Below, piece by piece: positions 25,535 through 34,200 of a stretch of 64,000 bases of DNA. The DNA comes from Chryseobacterium mulctrae (GTDB lineage: Bacteria; Bacteroidota; Bacteroidia; Flavobacteriales; Weeksellaceae): NCBI RefSeq assembly GCF_006175945.1, contig NZ_VAJL01000001.1:2046001-2110000 (forward strand). Direction: 5' to 3'. The notes beneath the pieces are model-generated. The model did not search any database. It was not told the origin of the DNA and saw only the letters and a program-made list of their open reading frames with translations. The position numbers and the translations under genes were made by a program. Every line of letters starts with the position of its first letter. The stretch's first letter is position 1.

Positions 25535-25959
25535 TAGATATAAAAGTTTTCATTTTTAAGATTACCGTACAACATTTTAGAAGCAGCGGTTCCGGGGCTT
25601 GTTGGATCATTAACCTTTGCAGGTAAATCATCAAACTTGATTATCCCCCGATGCATTTTATCCAATTCACGTTCAGCCCAGGTTAAATCCTCTTTTACAT
25701 CATCTGGGACCTTTCTTGTAGCGTTACGTTTTTTAATATCATAACCGACCATTTTTGCGAGAATCTTTATGATGTGGGGATGTCTGATAGGTGTTGAGAA
25801 AATGGATTCAACGTTGTAGTATTTTGAAATCATTGACTTGACCTCAGAGATTCTATGGGTCTCCAGTTCGTCTCTCGCTTCTTCAAAATCTTTTGTGCTT
25901 TCGTTAAGAAGTCTTTCCTGTGTATAAGCGTTTAAATCTTTGTCTTGTAAATAAATCAT
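25534..25959 (-). CDS. Phage protein, DUF1320-like (Mu gp36)
   Basis: 141 residues beginning MIYLQDKDLNAYTQERLL, which fits the DUF1320/gp36 N-terminal Y-L..xDL pattern; helical, charged. In Mu-like phages this is a head-tail connector component. Here it sits between terminase and portal rather than after the capsid, as part of the rearranged block. Overlaps the terminase by 4 bp and the portal by 1 bp. Confidence 0.65.
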   Translation of the reverse strand: MIYLQDKDLNAYTQERLLNESTKDFEEARDELETHRISEVKSMISKYYNVESIFSTPIRHPHIIKILAKMVGYDIKKRNATRKVPDDVKEDLTWAERELDKMHRGIIKFDDLPAKVNDPTSPGTAASKMLYGNLKNENFYI

Positions 25960-27473
25960 ATTCTTTCGTTTTTAGGCTTCATTTTTCCCATTCTGATTTT
26001 ACCCTTTTTTGAAGGAGTGTATTTTTCAAGTTTTTTGGTACAGGCTTCATGACTATCCGGAAAGTCATCATGACCATTATATCCAGGTTCTATACCTTTA
26101 AGTTGGCTTACTGCTACCTGTGTATCATTATTACCTTTTATAGCGTTATTCCAGTAAACCCGGTTGTTTTGATAATAAGAAACCATTGACATAATCCTGT
26201 CTTCTTTATTACCCTTGATTGTTACTTTTTCAAGCCGTAATTTGATACCTTCTTCTTCTTCTACTTCATCAATTGTTCTCTGTACTTCATCATTCCAGAA
26301 CTGCGATTCAAACTGCCAATGCACACGTATGCCTGACGGTAGGTTTCTTTCAAAGTTGCACATCCATTGTAACCCGGCTCTCATTTTTGTTTGTTTGCAA
26401 AAAAGATCGTAGATGTAGAATTTTTTTTCTTTTAATCCTTCTACAGTCACAGAATTGTAATCACTGTTTTCGTTTCCGGCGTATGCTATATCCCAATGAC
26501 CTACAATGTGCTCAAAGTCTTTCATGTTCATTTCAATCCAGTTGAACATTTCATCCTTAAATACTGTTCCTTCAACATGTGGCTTATGGTTGTATTCAGC
26601 ATTTCCTGTAAGAGTTCCAATTCCTTCAAAAGGATCCTCAATCAAAACCCTGAAGTAATCATCCGAATATTTCTGATGCCAAGTAGGTTTGTAGGTAATT
26701 GGATCGTAAGCACAAACTTCATGAACAATCCATTTCGGGTGTTTTCCCTGAAGCTTAGTCTGAATCATTACTGGTGCAAATCTGTTATTTGCCTGCCACC
26801 ATCTACGATATTCACCGTCCATTGTAGGAATCAGGTCAGACTCAATCCATTTTACAACTTCATTCTGACGTTTAGGATTCTTTACAAGCTGTTTATCTTC
26901 GATATCATCACAGACAATCATAGTGGGACGTAGATTTTTTACTCTCAGACCTCTAACGGATTGACCCATACCTAAAGCCTGACCGATAAAACCTCCTTTA
27001 GCAATAAACCTTTTATCCTCCCAACTTCCGATCTGATGCTGTTCTCCAAAATCTGAAATGATCCTGGGGTTTGCCTCAAATTCTGCTTTGATATCTTCGA
27101 GTAGCTGTTTTGCTTTATCGAAACTGTTTCCGATGATAACCAAATACACAGGTTCACCACACAGCCAACGCCAAAAAGGGATTATGATATTGCTCCAGAC
27201 AGATTTTGCCAATGCACGACCCCACTGACAAAAACCTTTAAAAGTTTTATGTTTTCCAATAAGTTCAGCAAACTCGATCTGAAAGTCAGCACATGCTGAT
27301 GTTGCATAATGTGGGAAATAGTATTCAACCATTCCACGGATATCGGTATGATAGGTTTTTATTCTATCTTCTTTTTCTTTTTTTGTTTCGTTAAGGTTAG
27401 GTGATCCGGCAGAACGTGCAAATTCCAATTTCTTCAGATACGCTTCTAAAGCTTCCTTATCCTGTCTTTTCAT
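25956..27473 (-). CDS. Terminase large subunit (Mu gp28-like)
   Basis: 505 residues. ATPase domain: GRALAKSVWSNIIIPFW (about 84-100, Walker A-like) and PTMIVCDDIEDKQL (about 182-195, Walker B). Nuclease domain: HIVGHWDIAYAGNENSDYNS (about 322-341) with its catalytic Asp, and HDDFPDSHEA near the end. It is the DNA packaging motor that cuts and translocates the phage genome. Follows the small subunit gene by 60 bp. Confidence 0.92.
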   Translation of the reverse strand: MKRQDKEALEAYLKKLEFARSAGSPNLNETKKEKEDRIKTYHTDIRGMVEYYFPHYATSACADFQIEFAELIGKHKTFKGFCQWGRALAKSVWSNIIIPFWRWLCGEPVYLVIIGNSFDKAKQLLEDIKAEFEANPRIISDFGEQHQIGSWEDKRFIAKGGFIGQALGMGQSVRGLRVKNLRPTMIVCDDIEDKQLVKNPKRQNEVVKWIESDLIPTMDGEYRRWWQANNRFAPVMIQTKLQGKHPKWIVHEVCAYDPITYKPTWHQKYSDDYFRVLIEDPFEGIGTLTGNAEYNHKPHVEGTVFKDEMFNWIEMNMKDFEHIVGHWDIAYAGNENSDYNSVTVEGLKEKKFYIYDLFCKQTKMRAGLQWMCNFERNLPSGIRVHWQFESQFWNDEVQRTIDEVEEEEGIKLRLEKVTIKGNKEDRIMSMVSYYQNNRVYWNNAIKGNNDTQVAVSQLKGIEPGYNGHDDFPDSHEACTKKLEKYTPSKKGKIRMGKMKPKNERI

Positions 27474-27511
27474 GTATTGGTTCGGTATTAGTTTTTGAAA
27501 GGTTTTAAAAA

Positions 27512-27523
27512 GCGTTTAAACGC
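27512..27523. repeat. Perfect palindrome between terminase genes
   Basis: GCGTTTAAACGC in the short gap between small- and large-terminase genes, embedded in A- and T-tracts. It could be a weak terminator/attenuator or a protein site. Confidence 0.4.
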
Positions 27524-27533
27524 CTTTTAAACG

Positions 27534-28106
27534 TTATTTGTAAACAAGGGCGGCTTGCAATATGTGTTCGTGCTGAAAGTCTAAGGTTTTCATGTAGGTT
27601 TTTTCATCATGCTTTCTCAGATCAGAGAAGATCTTCTCCATAATTTCAATATACTTTGTAAGCGTGATTTTGTTTTCAGTATGGAAGTTTGAAAGTGTTT
27701 TATTCCACATGGCAATTCCTTGGTCGATAAAAACGGTTTGCCTTTTCATGTCTTTGACCTCACCTTTCAGATCAGCGATCTGTGTTTTCAGTTCTACCTG
27801 AATGTTTTTATTGGATACTTCACGGGCTTCTTTCTCCAGTTCTCGAATTTGTTCCGGATACTCTTTGATTTGCTTCATGATCTCCAGTCTTTCGATTGCG
27901 AGATCATCAATAACCTGCTGAATACGGTCAAGGCGTTCGCCTGACTGGTTTGTTTTAGAATCACGAATGCTTTTCCAATTGCCGTTTTTGATCCAGTCCC
28001 CAACGGTATTCGGTCGTACCTTGCATTTAATCGCAATTTCCTTTGCTTCAAGCTTCTCTTCTGTGAAGTAGAAAAACGCCAGGTTCTTCTGCTCTTGTTT
28101 TGCCAT
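27534..28106 (-). CDS. Terminase small subunit (Mu gp27-like)
   Basis: 190 residues from the ATG at 28106 (MAKQEQKNLAFFYFTEEKLE); an upstream ATG at 28136 gives a non-conserved leader. N-terminal helix-turn-helix (about 18-45, EAKEIAIKCKVRPNTVGDWI) for recognising the packaging site, then long helices for oligomerisation. It heads the reversed packaging/head operon, divergent from the capsid operon. Confidence 0.85.
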   Translation of the reverse strand: MAKQEQKNLAFFYFTEEKLEAKEIAIKCKVRPNTVGDWIKNGNWKSIRDSKTNQSGERLDRIQQVIDDLAIERLEIMKQIKEYPEQIRELEKEAREVSNKNIQVELKTQIADLKGEVKDMKRQTVFIDQGIAMWNKTLSNFHTENKITLTKYIEIMEKIFSDLRKHDEKTYMKTLDFQHEHILQAALVYK

Positions 28107-28149
28107 TAGTATAGAATTAATGAAGCAAAATTGCATTCAATAAAGATGT

Positions 28150-28234
28150 CTGTAAAATTCCAAAACTGAATCAGACCGTAAATCTTACCAAATCGTACCG
28201 TAAATCGTACTGATTTAGTATGCCGATTTTACAG
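28150..28234. promoter_or_regulatory. Divergent late control region with repeats
   Basis: Between the two divergent late operons: ACCGTAAATC occurs twice (28175-28184, 28197-28206; 22 bp apart), AAATCGTAC twice (28190-28198, 28202-28210), and CTGTAAAAT (28150-28158) is inverted as ATTTTACAG (28226-28234). Spacing near two helical turns and the symmetric outer arms suit binding of a late activator. No clear TAnnTTTG is present, which would fit an activator-dependent promoter. Confidence 0.55.
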
Positions 28235-28277
28235 ATGAAAAAAACATCCCAAAATTTGCCACAGAAAAAGCAAACGG

Positions 28278-29375
28278 ATGGCAGTTAAACGGATGAAAAT
28301 CGAAGCCTCAGTAATTGATGGGGTATTAATATTAAGAGTTTCCGGAAGAATTTGGCAGGGTGAACTGGCTAGTACTTTCAAGTGGGAAATTGATGCTGCT
28401 ATGGCTCAAAAGATCACGACAGCACAACTGTATCTGAACACGGAAGGCGGAAGTGTATTTGAAGCTGAAGAAGCTATCAATGAACTCTTACGACTCGGTG
28501 AAGAAAATGTAAATATTACAGTCGGAGCATTAGCAGCTTCTGCCGGGACAAAGTTCTTATGTGCATTTAAAGCAAAGTGCTACAAGACTTCTCAATTTAT
28601 GATCCACAAGCCGCTCACCTATGTTCAGGGAAATGAGGACCAGGTTAAAGCTGATTTAAAAGCTTTAGGGAATATTACCAATAGTTACCGTACAGCATAC
28701 GCCAAAAAATTCAATAAAACGGAAGCTCAGATCGATGAGTTATGGAAAAACGATTATTGGATGGATGCAAAGGAAGCGAAAGAAATAGGCTTGATCAGTG
28801 AAATTATCGATGAAGATGTTGAAGTCGATGAAAGTACAGTAGCAATGATGGTTGCATGTGGTTGTCCCAACATTCCCAAACCGACCGAAAAAAAAGCAGA
28901 AAATTCTAACAACAATACCAACATGGATATCAATCAATTAAGATCGGCATTAGGAATGTCGGCAACTGCAACAGAACAGGAAGTTCTTGACAGATTAGCA
29001 CAAAACAAAACAAAAGCAGATCAGGCTGCTGCAACAGAAGCAAGCGCAAAGGAAAAAAGTGCTCAAAATGCTGAGACTTTTGTAAACAAGGCGATCCTGG
29101 ATAAAAAAATCACAGCAGATCAGAAACCGATCTACGTTTCCCTGCACATTCAAGACCCTGCCAATACTGAGGCGCTTTTAAATGGTATGAAGGGTGTGAC
29201 TGCTGCATCTACAGGTATTCAGGAAAATGCTACCGGAAAAGAAGTTGCTACAGGAAGAGAAAACTGGGGGATTGATGATTATTTGAAAAATGACCCTCAG
29301 GCTCTTGATGCTTTAATTGCTTCTGATCCTGATGCTGTCAAAAAAATGAATGCAGCATATTCTCTTAAAAAATAA
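28278..29375 (+). CDS. Head maturation protease (ClpP-like) with scaffold tail
   Basis: 365 residues. The N-terminal 190 residues are an S49/ClpP-type protease: LYLNTEGGSVFEAEEAINEL, Ser88 in GALAASAGTK, His110 in FMIHKPLT, and WMDAKEAKEIGLI. The C-terminal half is Ala/Gln/Lys-rich and helical, as in scaffold proteins; in Mu the protease (gpI) and scaffold (Z) are also in one frame. An internal ATG at 28923 (MDINQLRSALG) begins a region that looks like a protein N-terminus. Confidence 0.88.
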   Translation: MAVKRMKIEASVIDGVLILRVSGRIWQGELASTFKWEIDAAMAQKITTAQLYLNTEGGSVFEAEEAINELLRLGEENVNITVGALAASAGTKFLCAFKAKCYKTSQFMIHKPLTYVQGNEDQVKADLKALGNITNSYRTAYAKKFNKTEAQIDELWKNDYWMDAKEAKEIGLISEIIDEDVEVDESTVAMMVACGCPNIPKPTEKKAENSNNNTNMDINQLRSALGMSATATEQEVLDRLAQNKTKADQAAATEASAKEKSAQNAETFVNKAILDKKITADQKPIYVSLHIQDPANTEALLNGMKGVTAASTGIQENATGKEVATGRENWGIDDYLKNDPQALDALIASDPDAVKKMNAAYSLKK

Positions 29376-29384
29376 CTAATAACT

Positions 29385-30287
29385 ATGTCACAAAAAGTAG
29401 TAAGCGTTCTCGCTTTAAAAAACGAATTGGCAGTCACTGAACTTATTAAACAGTTCAATCATGAGCATACATGGCTTGCTGAAGTACCATCAAAACCGCA
29501 ATGGGTCGGAAATGATGTGATTAAAATTCCTATCCAGGGAGATGCTCCAAAAGTATTAATTAACAATACGATTTATCCTATCAGTGGCTCTCAGAGAGAG
29601 GATGGACATTTAAAGCTTTCATTAAATAAATATGAAACTGAAAATACTGAAGTAACTACAGATGAGCTTTATGCTTTACCGTATGAAAAGGTAAATGATG
29701 TTCAGGTTCAGCACCGTGAAACATTGGAAGATGTGACAGCAGAACATGCTTTGTTTTCAATTACTCCACAAAACGATACTGCTACATCACCGGTAATCGT
29801 TACTACTGGTCCAGTAGATGATGCAGGTAGAAAAAGGCTGATTACGAAAGACCTTAGAACTTTAAAGAAAAAGTTGGATAAACTGAAAGTTCCAAAGAAA
29901 GGACGTGTATTGGTTCTTTGTTCTGATCACGTAGATGATTTGCTTGAGCAGGATGAGAAATTCAATCAGCGTTACATGAACCACGAAGAGGGCGTAATCG
30001 CTCAAAAATATTACGGATTCAAAATCTATGATAATATTTATTCTCCTGAGTTCACGGATGCAGGTGAAAAGATTCCTTATGGAAGCGCTACTTCAGGTAC
30101 GGAAGCTTCAGTTTGTTTCTTTGCTCCAATGACTGCAAAGGCTCCAGGAACAGCAGAGAGGTATGCTATCGACAAAACGCAAAATCCTTCTTACAGAAGA
30201 CACGAGATCGGATTTGAAATGCACTGGATTTGTGTAGCTCTTAAAGATGAAGGTCTTGCAGCAATCAGATCAGGAAAAGCAGCTTAA
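29385..30287 (+). CDS. Major capsid protein (probable)
   Basis: 300 residues. It follows the protease-scaffold gene by 9 bp, the standard place for the capsid gene (Mu gpT). The sequence is alpha/beta with HRETLEDVTAEHALFSITPQ, a central RVLVLCSDHVDDLL and a C-terminal YRRHEIGFEMHWICVALKD, consistent with an HK97-type capsid subunit. It may be cleaved by the preceding protease. No direct homologue is confirmed by eye. Confidence 0.75.
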   Translation: MSQKVVSVLALKNELAVTELIKQFNHEHTWLAEVPSKPQWVGNDVIKIPIQGDAPKVLINNTIYPISGSQREDGHLKLSLNKYETENTEVTTDELYALPYEKVNDVQVQHRETLEDVTAEHALFSITPQNDTATSPVIVTTGPVDDAGRKRLITKDLRTLKKKLDKLKVPKKGRVLVLCSDHVDDLLEQDEKFNQRYMNHEEGVIAQKYYGFKIYDNIYSPEFTDAGEKIPYGSATSGTEASVCFFAPMTAKAPGTAERYAIDKTQNPSYRRHEIGFEMHWICVALKDEGLAAIRSGKAA

Positions 30288-30320
30288 AAATTAATAACCA
30301 TTTATATACCTACAAAAGTC

Positions 30321-30788
30321 ATGTCACTCAATTCTTTATCATTAAAAATCGCTCAAAGCCAAAACGGCGTACAGGAAGTTCCAAAAAATAGCAATGCCGG
30401 ACCGGCAGTGGAAAGTTATCTTAAAAGTGTTGGGCTTGGTAAAGGATATGCATGGTGCATGGCTTTTGTTTATTGGTCGGTCAAAGAAGCCTCAAAACAA
30501 CTCAATACAGAAACTCCTTTAATTAAAACTGCCGGCGTTCTCCGTCAATGGAATGAAATCACGCCAAAGATGAAAGTAACTAAATCGCCAAAGTCTGGTG
30601 ATATCTTCATCATGGATTACGGGAAAGGTCAGGGTCATACCGGATTTGTTGTTGAAGTCCGTGCTGATGGTTCACTAAAAACTATTGAAGGAAATACCAA
30701 CGATGAAGGAAGCCGTGAAGGATATGAAGTGGCTTATAGAATCAGAAAACAATCAGCAATTAAAGGATATATCAGAATAGCTAACTAA
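30321..30788 (+). CDS. Endolysin, CHAP-type amidase/peptidase
   Basis: 155 residues. CHAP/NlpC-like catalytic residues: C46 in GYAWCMAFVYWSV, H106 in GQGHTGFVVEV, N125 in TIEGNTND. Degrades host peptidoglycan for lysis. It has no signal peptide, so export needs a holin; none was identified. The next gene is a membrane lipoprotein of spanin type, which supports the lysis role. Confidence 0.85.
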   Translation: MSLNSLSLKIAQSQNGVQEVPKNSNAGPAVESYLKSVGLGKGYAWCMAFVYWSVKEASKQLNTETPLIKTAGVLRQWNEITPKMKVTKSPKSGDIFIMDYGKGQGHTGFVVEVRADGSLKTIEGNTNDEGSREGYEVAYRIRKQSAIKGYIRIAN

Positions 30789-30803
30789 ACTAGCTCACTA
30801 ACC

Positions 30804-31358
30804 ATGAAAACAAACTTATTCATATTTATATTTTCTTTCTTACTGGGATGTTTGCTTTTGACATCTTGCAAAAGCAAACAACTCCCGGGAGAAACCAAAG
30901 AAACCATTATCACTAAAACAGAAATCGTAAAAGACACGATTTTGACAGTTGAAAAAGATAGTTCTTTTTATTCTGCTTACATCGACTGTGTTAATGGTAA
31001 GCCTGTTCTTGTTCAGTCTGAAAAGCAGATCAAGGATTACAACAGTAAGAATCCAGGAAGAAATGCAAAAGCTCCAAAAAGTAAATCCGGAAAATCTCTT
31101 AACGCTCCAATTGTTAACCTTCAGGATGGTCAGTTAAAAATTGACTGCCAAATAGAAGCCCAAAAGATATTTTTCAAGTGGAAGGAAGTGTACGAAAAAC
31201 AGTGGGAAATTACCCACAAACCGCTTCCGCCTGTTGAAAAGTCTTTAACAACATATCAGAATGTCAGGATATGGATTGGAAATATATTCATTTGGGTCGC
31301 AGGTATTGCTGCTTTGGCATTTCTGATCAGATTTTTAATCTCTAAAAAATTAATATAG
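30804..31358 (+). CDS. Lipoprotein with C-terminal TM, probable unimolecular spanin
   Basis: 184 residues. A lipoprotein signal peptide ends at C22 (LLLTSC). A charged periplasmic region follows, with a KETIITKTEIVKDT stretch suited to a coiled coil. Then comes a C-terminal membrane helix (about 155-180, WIGNIFIWVAGIAALAFLIR). A lipid anchor at one end and a TM at the other is the u-spanin architecture (phage T1 gp11), which joins inner and outer membrane for the last step of lysis. It follows the endolysin by 15 bp. Confidence 0.75.
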   Translation: MKTNLFIFIFSFLLGCLLLTSCKSKQLPGETKETIITKTEIVKDTILTVEKDSSFYSAYIDCVNGKPVLVQSEKQIKDYNSKNPGRNAKAPKSKSGKSLNAPIVNLQDGQLKIDCQIEAQKIFFKWKEVYEKQWEITHKPLPPVEKSLTTYQNVRIWIGNIFIWVAGIAALAFLIRFLISKKLI

Positions 31359-31750
31359 TGAAAAACACATTAGCATTATCACAACTCATCGTTGTTGCGG
31401 CTGTAACCTTTCAAAATGAAATGCACAGCAAAATCCAAAAGGTCTACGTTTCAGAAGATGGATACACCTTCTTAGATGAAAACAGGGCTAAAATTCATTG
31501 CAAAACCATTGAAGGTCTGAAGTATCACACGATCACAAGAACTGAAGCACACGGAACTCAAGCTGAGCTTTTGACAAGTGATGAAGATATCGTTGATCTG
31601 AAGGAATTGAAAGAAAGATACGAAGAGCTGTACGGAAAACCTGCACATTACAATATTGGTGAAGAAAAGCTAAAAAGCTTAATTGCCGAAAAAGAAGCAG
31701 ATTTAAACGCTGTTACATCAACTAATCAGAACGATCAGAACCCTGCATAA
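31358..31750 (+). CDS. Hypothetical phage protein
   Basis: 130 residues, starting at a GTG that overlaps the previous stop (TAGTG). Beta-rich N-terminal half (KVYVSEDGYTFLDENRAKIH) and a Lys/Glu-rich C-terminal helix. Its position between the lysis and sheath genes suggests a head-tail connector or tail component. No motif recognised. Confidence 0.6.
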   Translation: MKNTLALSQLIVVAAVTFQNEMHSKIQKVYVSEDGYTFLDENRAKIHCKTIEGLKYHTITRTEAHGTQAELLTSDEDIVDLKELKERYEELYGKPAHYNIGEEKLKSLIAEKEADLNAVTSTNQNDQNPA

Positions 31751-31751
31751 C

Positions 31752-32981
31752 ATGGGAAAGTTACAAGCTATAAAATTTAAAAAAGCAAACGGTGGTCTCG
31801 GCAGGACCACCGCTGCTACAGACAACGTTTCCATGATTGTTATTGCTATGAGTATCGCAGGTTCATCCCTGGTGTATGGTCAGGCAAAAGAGCTCTTGGA
31901 AGCGAAAGATGCTGAAGTTTTTGGAATTACTGAAGCCTTTGATGCAAACAATAAAACTCTTGCATATCATCATATTTCAGAGAATTTCAGATTAGCACCG
32001 GAAAGCACATTGTTTATTTTGCCTGTTGAAGCGAATACGACTATTCAAAGCAAAATTGCAGTGACGTTAACTGCTCTTAAAAAGAACAGATCGATTAAGG
32101 GAATTGGTTTCGCTGGATTCACCAATGATCTTTCCACACTGACTGATGAACTGGATGCTATTCAAGCTGATTTAGTAAGTGAAGCAGCCAAAGAAGGAAT
32201 TGATTTGGATTATGTAATTCTTGAAGGTAAAGGAACTGCAGAACCTATCCTTATTAATGATCTTGAAGATTTGGCACTTAATCAAGCTCCTAATATCTCA
32301 CTCGTTATTGCTCAGGATAGAGATATTGCAGCCTTAGACCCGGCGTATTCAAAATATGCTGCTGTTGGTGCAAAATTGGGAATGATCAATGTAAGAAATG
32401 TTGCTGAAAACATTGGGTCTGTGAACATCGAGAAGAAGCCGTTAGACAGCCTTTCATTTGATACTTATCCTTTAACAAGCTCAGCAGCCGGAAGATTTGT
32501 CAATGTTGGTATTTCAACTGGTCAGACAATGGATGAGTTAACAAATGTTCAGATTGTTGCACTTAACAAAAAGAAGTACATTTTTGCAGCTCAGTATGAA
32601 GCTGAGGCAGATTTTTACTTCAGCAATTCCCCGACCTGTGTTACTGAAGCAAGCGATTATTGCTACATCGAAAGAAATAGAACCTGGAACAAAGCGAAAA
32701 GATTAATCAACAGAACGCTTCTTCCAAAAGTAAAATCAAAAGTTCCTAAAGACCCTTCTACCGGGTTTGTGAAAACAACTACGATAAGCAACTGGGAAAC
32801 GCTATTGGAAAAAGCCTTAGACCAAATGGTCAATGCAGACGAGATTAGCGGTTATTCATTGAATTTGGACGCTCAGCAGTATCCGGACGAAAGTACACCT
32901 TTCAAAATCCAATGCTCTTTGGTTGCTCATGGTATTGTGCATGAGTTTGAGGTCGAATTAGGTCTTACAAATAAAATTTAG
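31752..32981 (+). CDS. Tail sheath protein, DUF2586
   Basis: 409 residues. The alpha/beta organisation with repeated strand-helix units (for example IVIAMSIAGSSLVYGQAKEL; SAAGRFVNVGISTGQTMDEL) and the C-terminal DADEISGYSLNLDAQQ-type region match DUF2586, which is the sheath of contractile tails. It sits upstream of a tube protein, as in Mu (gpL, gpM). This defines the phage as a myovirus. Confidence 0.85.
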   Translation: MGKLQAIKFKKANGGLGRTTAATDNVSMIVIAMSIAGSSLVYGQAKELLEAKDAEVFGITEAFDANNKTLAYHHISENFRLAPESTLFILPVEANTTIQSKIAVTLTALKKNRSIKGIGFAGFTNDLSTLTDELDAIQADLVSEAAKEGIDLDYVILEGKGTAEPILINDLEDLALNQAPNISLVIAQDRDIAALDPAYSKYAAVGAKLGMINVRNVAENIGSVNIEKKPLDSLSFDTYPLTSSAAGRFVNVGISTGQTMDELTNVQIVALNKKKYIFAAQYEAEADFYFSNSPTCVTEASDYCYIERNRTWNKAKRLINRTLLPKVKSKVPKDPSTGFVKTTTISNWETLLEKALDQMVNADEISGYSLNLDAQQYPDESTPFKIQCSLVAHGIVHEFEVELGLTNKI

Positions 32982-32983
32982 AC

Positions 32984-33421
32984 ATGAGAGCAGGCAGTAT
33001 TATAAACAGTTTAGGAAAGCTTCAGGGCTGGAATAACATAACTACAAACCTATTTGGTCGGGATGCTGTAGGGATTACAGAAATTTCTTATGATGATTCA
33101 ACTAAAAAGGAGAACGTTCAGGGAGCCGGTCAATTCATGGTCGGAAGATCAGAAAGTAATTATGAAGCAAAAGCTTCCATTACTTTATTAAAAGAAGAGG
33201 TGGATGCTATTTTAGATACCCTTCCTCCTGGAATGAGATTACAAGATATTGAAATGTCCGATATCGTTATTCAATATGCAATTAAAGGAGGACGTATCCG
33301 AAAAGATATAATCCGTAATGCAGAATTTATCGGAAACGGTATTGATGTAAAACAAGGCGATGGTTCTATGGCTATAAAACTTGAACTAATCATTTCGCAC
33401 ATCGACTGGAATGTGCTTTAA
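32984..33421 (+). CDS. Tail tube protein
   Basis: 145 residues, beta-rich, follows the sheath by 2 bp, the normal order. Contains GITEISYDDSTKKENVQGAG and PPGMRLQDIEMSDIVIQYA, in keeping with the small tube proteins of contractile tails. Forms the inner tube. Confidence 0.75.
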   Translation: MRAGSIINSLGKLQGWNNITTNLFGRDAVGITEISYDDSTKKENVQGAGQFMVGRSESNYEAKASITLLKEEVDAILDTLPPGMRLQDIEMSDIVIQYAIKGGRIRKDIIRNAEFIGNGIDVKQGDGSMAIKLELIISHIDWNVL

Positions 33422-33445
33422 TTATCATTTAAACATTATTTAAAC

Positions 33446-33901
33446 GTGGAAAACCAACAAGAAAATACAGCTGAAGAGTTAATTCTGGACGAATTTTCAG
33501 ACAACGCTCCTGAAACTCAAGAAAACACACCTGAACTTAAAGAACAAAAACTTCTTATCAATAATCTTTACTATGAATCTGATGATTTTGGAAAGTTTAC
33601 TGAAGATGAAGTAAAGAACGCTAAGATTAAATATGGTAAAAGATTAAGATATCTGAAGGTAACAACGCCGGACGGTATTTCTGAATTTATTATTAAAAAG
33701 CCGAGTCGTGCTACGTCCAGTGCTGTGCATGATGCTATCGAAAAAAAGAATCAAGATCTTGCTTCCGAAATAATGCTCAGTAATTGTGTGGTAATAGGTG
33801 ATTTGGAAGATATTGAAGAAGATGCAGTAGTATTTGCAAAAGTTACAAGCTTCCTGACTTCGATGGTAAAGGAGGCTGAGTTAGAGGCAAAAAAGCTATA
33901 G
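33446..33901 (+). CDS. Tail assembly chaperone, zero-frame product
   Basis: 151 residues starting at GTG 33446. Acidic N-terminus, then YESDDFGKFTEDEVKNAKIK and the helical AVVFAKVTSFLTSMVKEAEL. It lies directly upstream of the tape measure gene, the canonical place for the G-type chaperone. The slippery heptamer A_AAA_AAG (33889-33895) is two codons before its TAG, in the correct phase for a -1 shift. Confidence 0.8.
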   Translation: MENQQENTAEELILDEFSDNAPETQENTPELKEQKLLINNLYYESDDFGKFTEDEVKNAKIKYGKRLRYLKVTTPDGISEFIIKKPSRATSSAVHDAIEKKNQDLASEIMLSNCVVIGDLEDIEEDAVVFAKVTSFLTSMVKEAELEAKKL

Positions 33902-34167
33902 AAGCCTCACACATTGAAATAATCAATGATGATGAAGGCACGCCAATCCTTGAATTAGATAGTATCAGAAAAGCTAACGCCATAATCAGGATTTCATATG
34001 GTATTGATCCGGATACACTCTCAGATGAAGAATTCGCCCGTTTAGTGAACGATTATGCATTTGTAAAAAGATTTGAAAGTCAAATTCAAAAAATAAATTT
34101 TCAAAGTGCGCTTGTCGAAATTCTCAATGAGATGTTTCCGGAAAAAATGCCGGAAAAAAACTATTAA
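33889..34167 (+). CDS. Tail chaperone -1 frameshift extension
   Basis: A -1 frame is open from the slippery site to TAA 34165-34167, and encodes AIEASHIEIINDDEGTPILE, then YGIDPDTLSDEEFARLVNDY and so on. It has no usable start codon of its own. After slipping at A_AAA_AAG the ribosome reads GCT ATA GAA, giving a fusion of about 240 residues. Lambda G/GT, Mu and most tailed phages make such a minor product, needed for tail length-control assembly with the tape measure. Confidence 0.75.
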   Translation, partial: KKAIEASHIEIINDDEGTPILELDSIRKANAIIRISYGIDPDTLSDEEFARLVNDYAFVKRFESQIQKINFQSALVEILNEMFPEKMPEKNY

Positions 34168-34200
34168 CCATAAAACTTTAAAAGCAGCTTAAATGCTGCT

